From Wyeomyia smithii (lineage: Eukaryota; Arthropoda; Insecta; Diptera; Culicidae), in contig NC_073696.1 of NCBI RefSeq assembly GCF_029784165.1, positions 155,833,220 to 155,897,219 of the forward strand: a stretch of 64,000 nucleotides of DNA, given 5' to 3'. The notes below the pieces were generated by a model. That model did not search any database. It had not been told where the DNA came from and worked only from the letters and a program-made list of their open reading frames with translations. The translations under genes were made by a program, and so were the position numbers. Below, one piece after another: positions 21,776-33,308 of this stretch (positions within the stretch are counted from its first letter, which is position 1; every line of letters begins with the position of its first letter).

Positions 21776-23345
21776 AAGAAGATAAAAAAATTATTAATTA
21801 GGAGTAAAATATTCGTGCTGAAGAAATAGCGAAATAAAAGAAATGACTTTGAAATTCGTACACTTCAATCACGAGCAATACCGGGAACGTACGAATAGCA
21901 CAATACCAAATTTAAATATTGTTGAGGCCATATGTTTTGATCAAAGCAGTTACAGTTTTAAATAGTCTTTGAATTGGATTAAAAATACGATTATAGTCAA
22001 ATAAAATGGGAACCTATACATGTTTCTTTTCATAACATGTTTCTTTGCACAATTTTTGAACCACGTGTTTAATCACTATAAAATTCATCAATTAACCTTT
22101 AACTAGCCCGTTCATTTGTTTATTTGTTTATTTGTTTATTTGTTCATCGTCTTCGATCATATCGTACAGACTGGTTTGTCTTATGCTATGTTTTTAATTC
22201 TATTTTTAAAACTATTTTTGGTTAAGTTAAAGTCAAATAAATCACTGACGTCATTGAAGCCTCTTAGGCAGGAACTGAGCGGATTGTTATAACCATAGCT
22301 TGTCCTGTGCCCGGGTATGGAGATCATTGTCCAGTATCGCAACCGGCGCTGAGGAACATTTATTTGAATTAGCAGGAGAAGGTCTGAGCAGTCAATATTG
22401 TTCGTTAGGACGTCGAAAACAAACAATCGTTGAAGTTTTATTCGTCTTGTTGACAGCAACTCCAGGTCAATCAAACGACATCGTTGCGAGTAGTCGGGCA
22501 GAAGTACCAATATTGTTCAAATCGGTTGTGTACTATCTGAGATAATGAAGTTATGTGATTTTCATATTTTGATACATTACAGACAAAGTAACAGACCGAT
22601 TATATTGAAATTCAATAGAGTGTTATGAGGCAGCTAGACCTTTCATTCGACACTAATTTCGTGGAAATCGGTTCAGCCATCTCTGAGAAAAGTGAGTGAG
22701 TTTAAGTAGTCTTCGGAATATGTTTCTTTTCAAAGCTAGATTTCACATTTTTAAACATAACAGGCAAAGTAATAATCCGATTACAAAAAAAAATCAATAT
22801 TGTTTTATGGGGTAATTAGACCTTCCAAATGACACTGATTTTGTGGAAATCGGTTCAGCCATCTCTGAGAAACATGAGTGAGATTAAACACTCTCCAGAA
22901 CACGTTTCTTTTCATAACTTCTGAACCGCAAGTTCAATCTTCATGAAACTCTTAAGTTAAGAGTTTTTTAGGTAGCTCGTTCATTTAAAACCAATTTTGT
23001 TAAAATCGATTGAATAGTTTCTGAGATAATGATGTTTTTTGATTTGTACATTTTTAAACATAACCTCTAAACTAAAAATCCGATTGCAATGAAATTCAAT
23101 AGGGTCTTATGGGACAACTAGACCTCTCATTTGCAATTAATTTCATGAAGATCGGTCCAGCCATCTCTGAGAAAATCGAGTGAGATTGGGAGAGCGTTAC
23201 ACACACACATACACACACACACATACAGAAAATGCTCAACTCGTCAAACTAAGTCGATTGATATACGAGATTCGACCCTTTTGAGCACTTTTATACCTTT
23301 GGTTTTTCCAGTGATTGCTATACCTTTCTAGGAGAAAGGCAAAAA
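21776..23345 (+). repeat. Repeat R copy 2b, headless, interrupted by a LINE scrap
   Basis: It begins like an internal part of copy 2a (GAAATAGCGAAATAAAAGAAATGACT) and continues with module C units, a short CA array (23199-23226) and a normal tail ending near 23345. The tandem arrangement 2a-2b may reflect unequal exchange or a second insertion. It carries a 400-bp minus-strand LINE 3' end at 22112-22513. Confidence 0.7.
22112..22513 (-). mobile_element. 5'-truncated LINE 3' end with AAATAAAC tail
   Basis: The minus strand encodes LPDYSQRCRLIDLELLSTRR, INVPQRRLRYW, FNDVSDLFDFNLTK and SFKNRI, the usual C-terminus of CR1/Jockey-group LINE ORF2. It ends after a short 3' UTR in tandem AAATAAAC units (TTTGTTTA on plus, 22115-22144). 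It is inserted in a module C unit of repeat R between CCGTTCATTTG and ACCAATATTG. It may derive from the LINE-B family, whose own 3' end is missing here. Confidence 0.8.
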
Positions 23346-23387
23346 GTATGAAAACGAATCAACGAGTCACTATTTCATTTGTATCAC

Positions 23388-23539
23388 CTTTGTTTTATCA
23401 AGTGCAGAACATAAACGTGGCGTTATCCATTGTTGTTTTCTAGTCGAACGCCGTTCCTGTGGTATAGGTGCATCAAATTCACCGTCGTATATTTCAGGAG
23501 CATTAGATTCACTTACCGTGGCTTCATTTACGTTATGAT
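23388..23539 (-). pseudogene. Transposon-like gene remnant, exon A
   Basis: The 152-nt interval is bounded by ATTCAG (acceptor side, 23540-23542) and AAG|GTGATA (donor, 23387-23388). It is open throughout and reads EFDAPIPQERRSTRKQQW then ITPRLCSALDKTK, matching the start of the same uncharacterised family as exons B and C. Repeat R copies lie on both sides (2b downstream, 3 upstream), which fits large repeat-filled introns. It is not frameshifted itself, but it belongs with broken exons B and C. Earlier exons are not seen. Confidence 0.55.
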
Positions 23540-23552
23540 CTGAATACGATAT

Positions 23553-25334
23553 AAAAACCTAAATTAACCTACCTAGCGGTCAGACCCAGCCTTTCTCATT
23601 CAAACTTTTATTTGTAAAAATAGATTTACATGAACACTTCAATCCAATATATGTACATTCACTCTTTAGGTTCTAAACTATTGATGTTGCAATCTATACA
23701 TATAAAAATGTAGTCCGGTCTGTCTGTCTGTCTGATCCATATAGGCTCGAAAATTACTGAACCGATCGACGTGAAAATTTGTATGTAGGGGTTCCTATGA
23801 TAGTTTGAGACTCCTCCCTCTTCCGGAAGGGAGGGGTCCCATACAAATGAAACATAAATTTCTGCACAACTCAAGAACAAACCAAGCAAATAAAACTGAA
23901 TTAGGCATGTGGATGTTTTAAGGGGTAACAAATATGTCCATAACAGTTGGAAGCCCCTCCCTTTTCTGGAAGGGAGGGGTTCCATACAAATGAAACAAAA
24001 ATTTCTGAACATCTCGAGAACTAATCAACTAAATGGAACCAAATTTGGAACGTAAATGTTTTTAGCGGTAGAAAATACATCCATAATGTTTTGACACCCA
24101 TGTGTTTAGCATGTGAATGTTTTGAGGGGTATTGAATATGTCCATAATGGTTCGACACCCCTCTCTCTTCTATAAGGGAGGGGTTTCATACAAATGAAAC
24201 ACAAATTTCGCACATCTCAAGAACCAATCAAGAAAACACAACCAAATTTGGCATTTGATTTTTTAGAGGTAACAAATATGTCCATATTGGTTAAACGCCC
24301 CTCCCTCTTCTGTTAGCACACGTTTATGCACATATCGCGAACTAATCAACTAAATGGAACCATATTTGGCAGGTGAATGTTTAAGTTATAACAAATATGT
24401 TCCATAATAAACCTCAGGCAACATTTTGGATTGTAAGATGGCAACTTCCGGTTTCTGGAAAACATCCAAAAATGGCCGTTTTCCACCCAATGTAATAATA
24501 TCCGGATAAAAAATGATACACAGGAGCTAAAATCGACCACAGATACCATTTTTAATTCTAAGATGGCGACTTCCGATTTCTGAAAAACAGCTGAAAATTA
24601 CCAAATACCACCCAATATGAGTGTTTCTTTAACCAGTGTGACGTTCAATATCCAGAAATTGTCCCCAATTGCCATTCTGAAATCCAAAACTTCCGACATT
24701 CGGTTCCTGGGAAACAGCCGGAAATGGTCGAATAACACCCAATATGGGTGTTTCTTCAACCAGTATGGCGCTCAGAGGCCAGAAATTATCTTAAATACCA
24801 TTTTGGAATTCAAGATGGCGACTTCCGGTTTGTGAAAAACAGCCTGAAATAACAATTGAATTTTGAATTGCTAAATTGCAACTTCTAGGAAACATTCGAA
24901 AATGACCGAATAATACTCAATATGGATATTTCCGTAATCGAGATGATGCATAGAAACCAAACATTAACCCTGGACACCATTTTAAATATAAAGACGACCA
25001 CTTTTAGTTTTTGGAAAATATCATGCGTAACTAAATACCGCCCAATATGGGTATTTCCGGTGTCAGATTGATGCCAGAAAATCTGCTGAAAATGATGGAA
25101 TACCCGAAAATAACCCAATATGAATATATTCAGAATTAAAGCGATGTACAGAAGCCAAATGTCGAGGATGTTGTTATTTCGATAAAACCAATTTCCATTT
25201 CCATTTCAAACGATTTGTTATTTGACTTTGATTATATCCTATGACTGATTCGTCGTGCATTTGCAGACTTTAAACACATAGCAAGAAATCAATGCTTTTG
25301 GAACGTTCAAATAGTACGATACCACATTTAAATT
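23553..25334 (+). repeat. Repeat R copy 3, 5' part (head, modules A and B)
   Basis: The head begins at 23555-23600 and the module A array at about 23800-24350, with four units including one damaged. The module B array runs 24420-25130, then the linker to ACCACATTTAAATT (25321-25334). There LINE-I copy 2 interrupts it; the repeat resumes at 30902 with the same 14 bases. It serves as the empty-site reference for the TTAA MITE of copy 1. Confidence 0.82.
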
Positions 25335-25369
25335 CATTCCGCGTCGAACACTCGACAGAAACGGACGTG
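25335..25369 (+). promoter_or_regulatory. LINE-I copy 2 internal promoter: Inr plus DPE
   Basis: TTCATTC places A+1 at 25336. GGACGTG at 25363-25369 starts at +28 exactly, matching the DPE consensus (A/G)G(A/T)CGTG. Confidence 0.75.
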
Positions 25370-25648
25370 CAAAGTGGTCGTTCTATTACAATCCGGTCCG
25401 TGTGTACGAATAGCCAAACAAAAGAGTGTATTATTCAAGGCCATCAGTTGACAGTCGAGTCCGTGTCGCTGTGCTGAGTGATCTCACACCCGGCTCACTG
25501 CTGGTGGCTGTATTGGTGCTGCTGTACTGGTGCTGCTGGCTGCTTTGGGTGCAGCTTCGAACGATCGGACAACCACTGCTGGAAGGAAGAAGTAAAGAGG
25601 TACGTGTTCTTGTCGGCGCTAGTTCCCTAGTGCGCTACATTTAGCGCG

Positions 25649-27019
25649 ATGGATATAGATCCCTCGCCTCCCGTGCCACCATCCCCGAACCCCCCTGACC
25701 CTGACCCTTCTGTTACCCCCTCCCCTGTTCATTCTCCAGTCCCCCCTCGCCCCAGGCTTTACCCGGACGGATCTCAACAGGGCAGCTATACTGTTTATTT
25801 TCGTCCAAAGGCAGGAGTGAATTCAAAGCGATTAAACATACTGCAAATTTCAAAAGACCTGACGAAGGGGTACAAGGCCGTGACCGAAATTTCCAAGGTC
25901 CGACCTAACAAGCTCCGTGTCGTGGTCAGTGATCTGGCACAGGCCAATGCTATCGCTTGCTCTGAGCTCTTCACACGCGAGTATCGCGTCTACATACCCG
26001 CACGAGACGTGGAGATCGACGGTGTCATAACCGATTCGAGTCTGTCTGTCGAGTGTATCCTAAAAAGCGCAACCAGTTGCTTCAAAAATACCGAAACACA
26101 GGCGAAGATTTTGGATTGTAAGCAATTGCGGTCCATGTCTCTCGTCTGCGGTAAAAAAGTTTACACTCCGTCAGACTCGTTTCGCGTTACGTTTGCCGGA
26201 TCTGCACTCCCTAGCCACGTCTCGATCGACCGGGTTCGTCTGCCTGTGCGATTGTATGTACCCCGTGTTATGAATTGCACCAATTGCAAGCAGTTAGGCC
26301 ACACAGCCGCCTACTGCTGGAATAAGGCACGATGTAGCAAGTGTGGGGAGACTCATGCGGAAGATTCTTGCAGTGTTAATGCTGAAAAATGTATTCACTG
26401 TGGGAAAAACCAGCATGAGCTCTCCACATGCCCGGTGTACATGCAGCGCAGAGATAAAATCAAGCGGTCACTTAAGGAGCGTTCAAAGCGTTCTTACGCT
26501 GAGATGCTGAAGAAGACCGTGACCACTTCTACCATAACATCGAACCTCTTTGATCTGTTGCCCTCCGATGAAACCGATTCTGACGATTCATCAGCGGGAA
26601 CATCTTATGCCAATCCTGGGGAGTCTAGGAAGAGGAAAAATGTTTCTTCTCCTAAACTTCCCCGTAAAGGTCCTAAGATTTCCCAAAGTGTAATGAAAAG
26701 TACGAACAAACCAAATAGTGCTGCGGAAAAACCGAAGCAAACTCCTCCTGGGCTTGCAAATTTAAAGTCTCAGAAGGAGTTCCCAGCACTGCCAGGAACA
26801 TCTAAAACCCCAGTTGTTCCTTTTGCACATCCAGTTGATGAAACAAACTCTGGATTAGTGAAATTTTCTGACATTGTGGACTGGATTTTTGAAAATTTCA
26901 ATATACCCGATCCAATTAAAATTTTTCTTACAGCATTCCTCCCAACAGTTAGATCATTTTTGAAGCAGTTGACTGCCCAATGGCCCCTCCTTGCAGCGAT
27001 TGTATCCTTCGATGCCTAA
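25649..27019 (+). CDS. LINE-I copy 2 ORF1, intact gag-like zinc-knuckle protein (456 aa)
   Basis: The start ATGGATATAGATCCC is followed by a Pro-rich N-terminus (residues 3-36), a region with VYFRPKAG and KVRPNKLRVVV that probably folds as an RNA-binding domain, and three CCHC knuckles from about residue 210 (CTNCKQLGHTAAYC, CSKCGETHAEDSC, CIHCGKNQHELSTC). A basic patch and an acidic, Ser-rich stretch come next. The conserved C-terminus SDIVDWIFENFNIPDPIK and FLKQL is amphipathic. Known ORF1 proteins of I-type LINEs bind element RNA and travel with it. The frame is uninterrupted, and its stop overlaps the ORF2 start as ATGCCTAA (27012-27019). Copy 3 preserves the same architecture. Confidence 0.92.
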   Translation: MDIDPSPPVPPSPNPPDPDPSVTPSPVHSPVPPRPRLYPDGSQQGSYTVYFRPKAGVNSKRLNILQISKDLTKGYKAVTEISKVRPNKLRVVVSDLAQANAIACSELFTREYRVYIPARDVEIDGVITDSSLSVECILKSATSCFKNTETQAKILDCKQLRSMSLVCGKKVYTPSDSFRVTFAGSALPSHVSIDRVRLPVRLYVPRVMNCTNCKQLGHTAAYCWNKARCSKCGETHAEDSCSVNAEKCIHCGKNQHELSTCPVYMQRRDKIKRSLKERSKRSYAEMLKKTVTTSTITSNLFDLLPSDETDSDDSSAGTSYANPGESRKRKNVSSPKLPRKGPKISQSVMKSTNKPNSAAEKPKQTPPGLANLKSQKEFPALPGTSKTPVVPFAHPVDETNSGLVKFSDIVDWIFENFNIPDPIKIFLTAFLPTVRSFLKQLTAQWPLLAAIVSFDA

Positions 27020-30000
27020 TTCAACTGCGTATATGAAGGATTCTATCTCTGTCTTACAGTGGAATTGTAGAAGTATTTTACCAAAAATTGATTCGTTTAA
27101 AGTTTTGATAAATAAAAACAAATGCGATGCATTTTCCCTTTGTGAAACTTGGCTTACTTCAAATATTGATCTCAACTTCCATGATTTTAATATTATTCGC
27201 CTTGATCGAGACACCCCATATGGAGGAGTACTTTTAGGGATTAAAAAGTGCTATTCTTTCTATCGTATTAACCTCCCCTCGATTCCAGGCATCGAAGTTG
27301 TCGCATGTCAAATGACAATACAAGGTAAAGAGCTTTGTATTGCCTCAATATATATTCCTCCCAGAGCACAGGTTGGGCAACGGCTGCTCTTTGATTTAAT
27401 AGAACTTCTTCCCTCGCCACGTTTGATTTTGGGAGACTTCAACTCTCATGGCGTGGCTACAATGATAACCGCTCCTCTTTAATCTATAACCTTTGCGATG
27501 ACTTCGACATGACTATTTTAAACAACGGTGAAATGACACGTATCCCGAAACCTCCAGCGCGCCCAAGCGCTTTGAATCTATCCTAATGTTCGACGTCGCT
27601 ACGGTTGAATTGAACCACTTGAAGAATACAACCTCCTCGCGGGCTTAATCCTCGACGCCGCGTTGCAAGCCCAAACGAAGAAATATCCCGGCGTAACGAT
27701 CAAAGAGCGGCCTCCAACTCCGTGGTGGGACCAAGAGAGCTCCGATGTCCACACGCAAAGATCCGACGCGTTTTTGGCCTTCCAGAAGAAAGGTATACCC
27801 GACGACTATTTACGTTATTCGGAGCTTGATACCAAGCTTAAAAGTTTGGCTAAAGCAAAGAAACTCGGATATTGGCGTCGGTTCGTGAACGAGACGTCGA
27901 GGGAGACATCGATGAGCACTCTTTGGAACACAGCCCGAAGAATGCGGAATCGCGTAACGGTCAACGAAAGCGAGGAGTCTTCAAGTCGGTGGATATTTGA
28001 TTTTGCCAGGAAAGTATGTCCGGACTCTGTTCCTGAGCAAAACATTGTTCGCGATGCGTCTCCGGGCCACGACGCGATAGAATCACCTTTTACGATGGCA
28101 GAATTTTCAGTTGCCCTCCTGTCCTGTAACAATAACGCGCCTGGGTTAGATAGAATCAAATTCAACTTGTTGAAGAATCTACCCGGCAATGCCAAGAGGC
28201 GCTTGTTGAACTTGTTCAATAAGTTCCTGGAGCAAAACATTGTACCGCAGGATTGGAGGCAAGTGAAGGTGATCGCCATCCAAAAACCAGGGAAACCAGC
28301 TTCTGATCACAACTCTTATAGGCCGATTGCAATGCTATCCTGTATCCGGAAATTGATGGAAAAAATGATACTCCGTCGTTTAGACCATTGGGTCGAATCA
28401 AATGGTCTACTATCAGATACTCAATTTGGCTTCCGCCGTGCCAAAGGGACGAATGATTGTCTTGCGTTGCTTTCAACAGATATTCAGCTGGCGTATGCTC
28501 GCAAAGAACAAATGGCGTCTGCGTTCTTGGACATTAAGGGGGCTTTTGATTCCGTTTCTATTGACATTCTTTCGGGTAAACTTCACCGACAAGGATTTTC
28601 TCCAATTTTGAACAATTTTTTGCACAATTTGTTGTCCGAAAAGCACATGCATTTTACGCACGGCGATTTGGCAACTTTTCGCATTAGCTACATGGGTCTT
28701 CCCCAGGGCTCATGTTTAAGCCCCCTTCTTTACAACTTTTATGTAAATGACATCGACGAATGTCTGGCAAATTCATGCACGATAAGACAACTTGCAGACG
28801 ACAGTGTAATCTCTGTTACAGGAGCCAAAGCTGCCGATTTGCAAGGACCATTGCAAGATACCTTGGACAATTTGTCTGCTTGGGCTTTACAGCTAGGTAT
28901 CGAATTCTCTCCGGAGAAGACTGAGATAGTAGTTTTTTCTAGGAAGCATGAACCTGCTCAGCTTCAAACACAATTAATGGGTAAAACGATTTCTCAGGTT
29001 TTGGTACACAAATATCTTGGTGTCTGGTTCGACTCTAAAAGCACCTGGGGTTGTAACGTGAGGTATCTGATGAAAAAATGTCAACAAAGAGTTAATTTTC
29101 TTCGTACAATAACCGGACAATGGTGGGGAGCCCACCCAGGAGACCTTATAAGGCTTTACCAAACAACGATATTGTCTGTCATTGAGTACGGGTGTTTCTG
29201 CTTCCGCTCCGCAGCAAACACACATTTGATCAAACTGGAGCGAATACAATATCGTTGTTCGCGTATCGCCTTGGGTTGCATGCAATCGACCCATACGATG
29301 AGTTTGGAGATCTTAGCTGGAGTACTACCATTGAAAACCCGCTTCTGGAGCCTGTCTTCTCGTATTCTAATCAAATGTGAGGTCTTGAACCGTCCCGTGA
29401 TTGAAAATTTTGAAAGGTTAATCGAACTTAATTCTCAAACCCGTTTTATGACATTGTATTTCAATCACATGTCCCAAAATATTAACCCTTCTTCGAATAT
29501 TCCAAATCGTGTCGACTTATCAAATACTTCTGATTCTACTGTGTTTTTCGATACATCCATGATAGAAGAAACTCGTGGAATCCCCGATCATTTACACGTG
29601 CAGCAGATTCCTAAAATTTTTTCCAATAAATATCGAAACATCAACTGCGACAATATGTACTACACTGACGGATCACTTCTTGATGGGTCCACTGGCTTCG
29701 GTATCTTCAATAACAATTTAACCGTCTCCCATAAGCTCGATAATCCTGCTTCTGTTTACGTCGCAGAATTAGCTGCAATTCAGTACACCCTAGGGATTAT
29801 CGAAAAAATGCCCACGGACCATTATTTCATCTTTACGGACAGTCTCAGTTCCATTGAGGCTCTCCGATCGATGAAAGATGTCAAGCACTCTCCGTATTTC
29901 CTGGGGAAAATACGGGAACATCTGTGTGCTTTATCCGAAAAATCGTTTCAGATTACCTTAGCGTGGGTCCCTTCTCACTGCTCGATACCGGGTAATGAGA

Positions 30001-30506
30001 AAGCGGACTCTTTGGCTAAGGTGGGCGCAACAAACGGTGATATTTATGTAAGACCAATTGCCTTTAATGAATTTTTCGCATTTGTACGTCAGAATACGAT
30101 CATCAGTTGGCAAAATTCTTGGACCAAGGGGGAACTGGGAAGGTGGTTACATTCCATAATCCCCAAGGTATCGACGAGCCCGTGGTTCAAGGGGTTGGAT
30201 GTAGGTCGGGATTTCATTTGCGTGATGTCCCGGCTTATGTCCAATCACTATAGATTTGACGCGCATCTCCGTCGTGTTGGGCTCGGGGAGAGTGGTATCT
30301 GTGCCTGTGGTGAAGGTTATCACGACATAGAGCACGTTGTTTGGTCATGCCCTGTACACCGTGACGCCAGGTCTAGATTAATAGCTTCCCTGCAGGCCGA
30401 AGGTAGGCAGCCGGCTGTTCCTGTTTGTGATGTCTTGGCGAGCCGTGACCTATCCTACATGTCCCTTATATACGTTTTCCTGAAATCCATCCACGCCCCA
30501 GTTTAG
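27012..30506 (+). pseudogene. LINE-I copy 2 ORF2: endonuclease broken, 947-codon RT/RNase H frame open
   Basis: The endonuclease reads QWNCRS, CETWL, ASIYIPP and LGDFNSHG, then loses about 14 nt near 27452 and about 200 nt near 27610, removing the SDHLPI end. From 27663 to 30506 one frame is open. It holds RT with FLDIKGAFDSV (about residue 288), GLPQGSCLSP and LADDS (about 376), a thumb, RNase H with YYTDGS (about 665), VAELAAIQ, FTDSLSS and HCSIPGNEKAD, and the CACGEGYHDIEHVVWSC motif (about 880). All catalytic acidic residues of RT and RNase H are present. The polymerase could be expressed from a downstream start but lacks the target-cleaving domain. Confidence 0.92.
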
Positions 30507-30901
30507 TCCTATCCCCTTCCGCCTACATCCATCCAAACGACAAGAACACGTTAAGACCCCGGATCCGGAAACAGCAATCAGACCCGCACGATACTCTCAA
30601 GGCCCGATGGAAACAACCCAATATGCCAGTCCGTAATATCTTGGCCCAGCAGCGGAACAAATTTAATACGCTGCCTACCTATGGCAATGACAACCATCAA
30701 ACAGCGAACCTGTGCTTTTAATGCAAAATATTCTAGCTTTAAGTTAGATTTAGTTTCAGCTCGTAGTCGGCAGCGAGGATAAAAAATTTGCTTTTAGTTA
30801 TTAAGATACTTTAGAAAGTAAGCTACCAGATATAATTGGCGCCGTTAAACATTGAATTGTACTTGTGCCGTGTCAAATAAACTATAGATGAAGAAAAAAA
30901 A
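30507..30901 (+). other. LINE-I copy 2 3' UTR
   Basis: About 395 nt of non-coding sequence, close to the same region of copies 1 and 4, ending GATGAAG and nine or ten A residues. Confidence 0.85.
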
Positions 30902-31917
30902 ACCACATTTAAATTATGTTGAGGCCACATATATCGATCAAAGCAGGTATAGTTTTGAATAGTCTTTGAATTTCTTTTCTTTCCATAACTTTTGAGCCAC
31001 ATATCAAATTGTTATCAAGTTTGTTATTTGTAAGTTTGAGAGATGAATCGTTCGTATGACACTAGCTATGTTCAAATAAGTTATGTAATCTTTGAGATAA
31101 TAGACTTTCGTTGATTTATTAACAATTTAATACATAACGGTTGCTTAAGTTCGATTATAATGAAACGGAATGGGAACGTATAGGGCAGTCAAACGTTGAA
31201 ACCACGTGTTTAATCATAATTCATCAGTTAACCCTTAACTAGGTTGTGTGGTTTCTGAGATAATATACTTTCGTGATTTTCACATTTCGGTATGTTACAG
31301 ACGAAGTTGCAGTTCGATTACAGTAAATTCAATAGGGTGTTATGAGGCAGCTAGACATTTCATTTGACACTAATTTTGTGGAAATCAGGTTAGCCATCTC
31401 TGAGAAAAGTGAGTGAGTCCAAGCAGTCTTCGGAATATGTTCCTTTTCATAGCTGGATTTCACATCTTCAAATATAACAGGTAAAGTAATAGTCCGATTG
31501 CAAAACTAATCAATAGGGTCTTATGGGGCAATTAGACTTTCCATTTGACACTGATTTTGTGAAAATCGGTCCAGCCATCTCTGAGAAACATGAGTGAGAT
31601 TAAACAGTCACAACACGTTTCTTTTCATAACTTTTGAACCACAAGTTCAATATTTATAAAATTCAAAAGTTAGGAGTATTACAGGTAGCCCGTTCATTTG
31701 AAACCAATCTTGTTCAAATCGGTTGTGTAGTTTTTGAGATAATGATGTTTCATGATTTTTACATTTTGATACATAACCTTCAAACTATAAATCCGATTAC
31801 AATAAAATTGAATAGGGTCTTATGGGACCACAAGACCTTTCATTTGCAATCAATTTCATGAAAATCGGTCCAGCCATCTCTTAGTAAAGTGAGTGAGAAT
31901 AAAAATCTGCACATACA
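30902..31917 (+). repeat. Repeat R copy 3, 3' part (module C)
   Basis: The repeat resumes after LINE-I copy 2 with ACCACATTTAAATT and module C units to AAATCTGCACATACATAC (about 31917). The expected CA array and tail are missing because sequence switches to an inverted copy. Confidence 0.8.
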
Positions 31918-32596
31918 TACCCTATTGAATTTTACTGTAATCGAACTGCAACTTCGTCTGTGATGTACCGAAATGTTAAAATCACGAAACTTCATTATCT
32001 TATAAACTACACAACCGATTTGATCATTATTATTATCAGATGAGCGGGCTAGTTAAGGGTTAACTTATGAATTATGATTGAACACGTGCTTTAAAAGTTT
32101 GGCTGCCCTATACGTTCCCATTTCATTAAGTTCGATTATAATCGAACTTAAGCTACCGTTATGTATTAAATTGTTAATAAAACAATGAAAGTCTATTATC
32201 TCAAAGATTACATGACTTAATTGAATATAATTAGTTTCATACGAACGAGTCATAACAATTTGATATGTGGCTCAAAAGTTATGGATAGATCGATATATGT
32301 GGCCTCAACATAATTTAAATGTGGTATCGTACTTTTTGAACGCTCCGAATTCGTTGCGATGTGTTTAAAGTCTGCAAATGCACGACGAACCGGCCATAGG
32401 ATATGATCAAAGTCAAATAACAAATCGTTTAAAACGATTGGTTTTATCGAAATGACAACATCCTCGACTTTTGGCTTCTGTACATCGCCTTAATTCTGAT
32501 TATATCATATTGGATGGTATTCGGTCATTTTCAGCAGACTTTTTGGCATCAATCTGACACCGGAAATACCCACATTGGGAGGTATTTAGGTTGGCA
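31918..32596 (-). repeat. Inverted partial copy of repeat R (modules C then B)
   Basis: From CCTATTGAATTTTACTG onward the sequence is the reverse complement of 30916-31340 and then of the linker and module B (GGAAATACCCACATTGGG). It stops at about 32596 where BEL/Pao coding sequence begins. A short perfect palindrome AGTTCGATTATAATCGAACT lies near 32129-32148. Confidence 0.8.
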
Positions 32597-33308
32597 TTCA
32601 TCAGCTCTGCAGGTGTTGCTCTATATGCATAGCCTTTAGCCTGATACTCTTCAATTTGGCGGTGTAGGTTCTCTTCCAGCTCTGGATTACGATTTATCCT
32701 TTTTTCGAAGCACTCCAGTCGACGAACTGCCATCGGATAACTGTTCGGTAGGCAACATCGTCGTATTTTTACAACAGACCTGTTTCGAAACGATCTCCGA
32801 TACGCTTCGTTGTATTATCTAAGATCTGTTGAGCTCGGTGTTCTTCTGCTGAGAGAAGTGATGCATGCTCTACACTTGCTTCCTCGACGGAGAAAAACTG
32901 TTTCATAGCCTCATGTAGTTGCTGGTTTGTCGTACACTCGCACATGTGGAAACTATACGCTTTGCAGGAATCGTCGCGTTATCGTCCGTAGACGCACCAA
33001 CCTAGTCTGGTTTTCACTGCTACCGGGCCCACAGATTCTCCTTCTTTCACTTTCAACGGGACTGCTAAATGCAGGTTGTCTATTCCAATTAGCAACTTGT
33101 GTATTGCGTTCTCGTATCCGGGTACAGGTAGTTTCTTTAAGTATTTGAATCGTCTGGCTGCAGTTTCTGGATCGAAGCTCTGCCTAGGTAGATTGAGGCA
33201 CTTGATTGTACGAGCTTCCGTAACTTTATAACGACGACTCCTCCCTATGCCCGAAATTTCGAAAGATACCTTTTGTGAAGCTTCTTCTCTTCTGGATGTG
33301 TTTCCCGT
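32597..33308 (-). pseudogene. BEL-1 pol N-terminal remnant
   Basis: Broken minus-strand frames include LIGIDNLHLAVPLKVKEG, TRLGWCVYGR and, near 32680-32733, MAVRRLECFEKRIN with EYQAKGYAYRAT. These are the protease-to-RT linker of BEL/Pao polyproteins. The RT itself is absent because the element ends at 32597. Several shifts and stops occur. Confidence 0.72.

Larger units (their letters stand above)
25335..30901 (+). mobile_element. LINE-I copy 2, full-length ends with 14-bp target duplication
   Basis: ACCACATTTAAATT at 25321-25334 and 30902-30915 flanks the element exactly. The 5' end CATTCCGCGTCGAAC starts with an initiator, and the 3' end is GATGAAG plus an A tail. Size is about 5.57 kb. 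ORF1 is intact, and RT plus RNase H form one long open frame, but the endonuclease has two deletions, so the copy is not autonomous. It landed in the linker of repeat R copy 3. Confidence 0.95.

Noticed and set aside
27815..28476. Antisense reading frames inside LINE-I ORF2 (also at 2083, 40086, 50518)
   Set aside because: They recur only as shadows of the conserved sense coding sequence and have no known domains.
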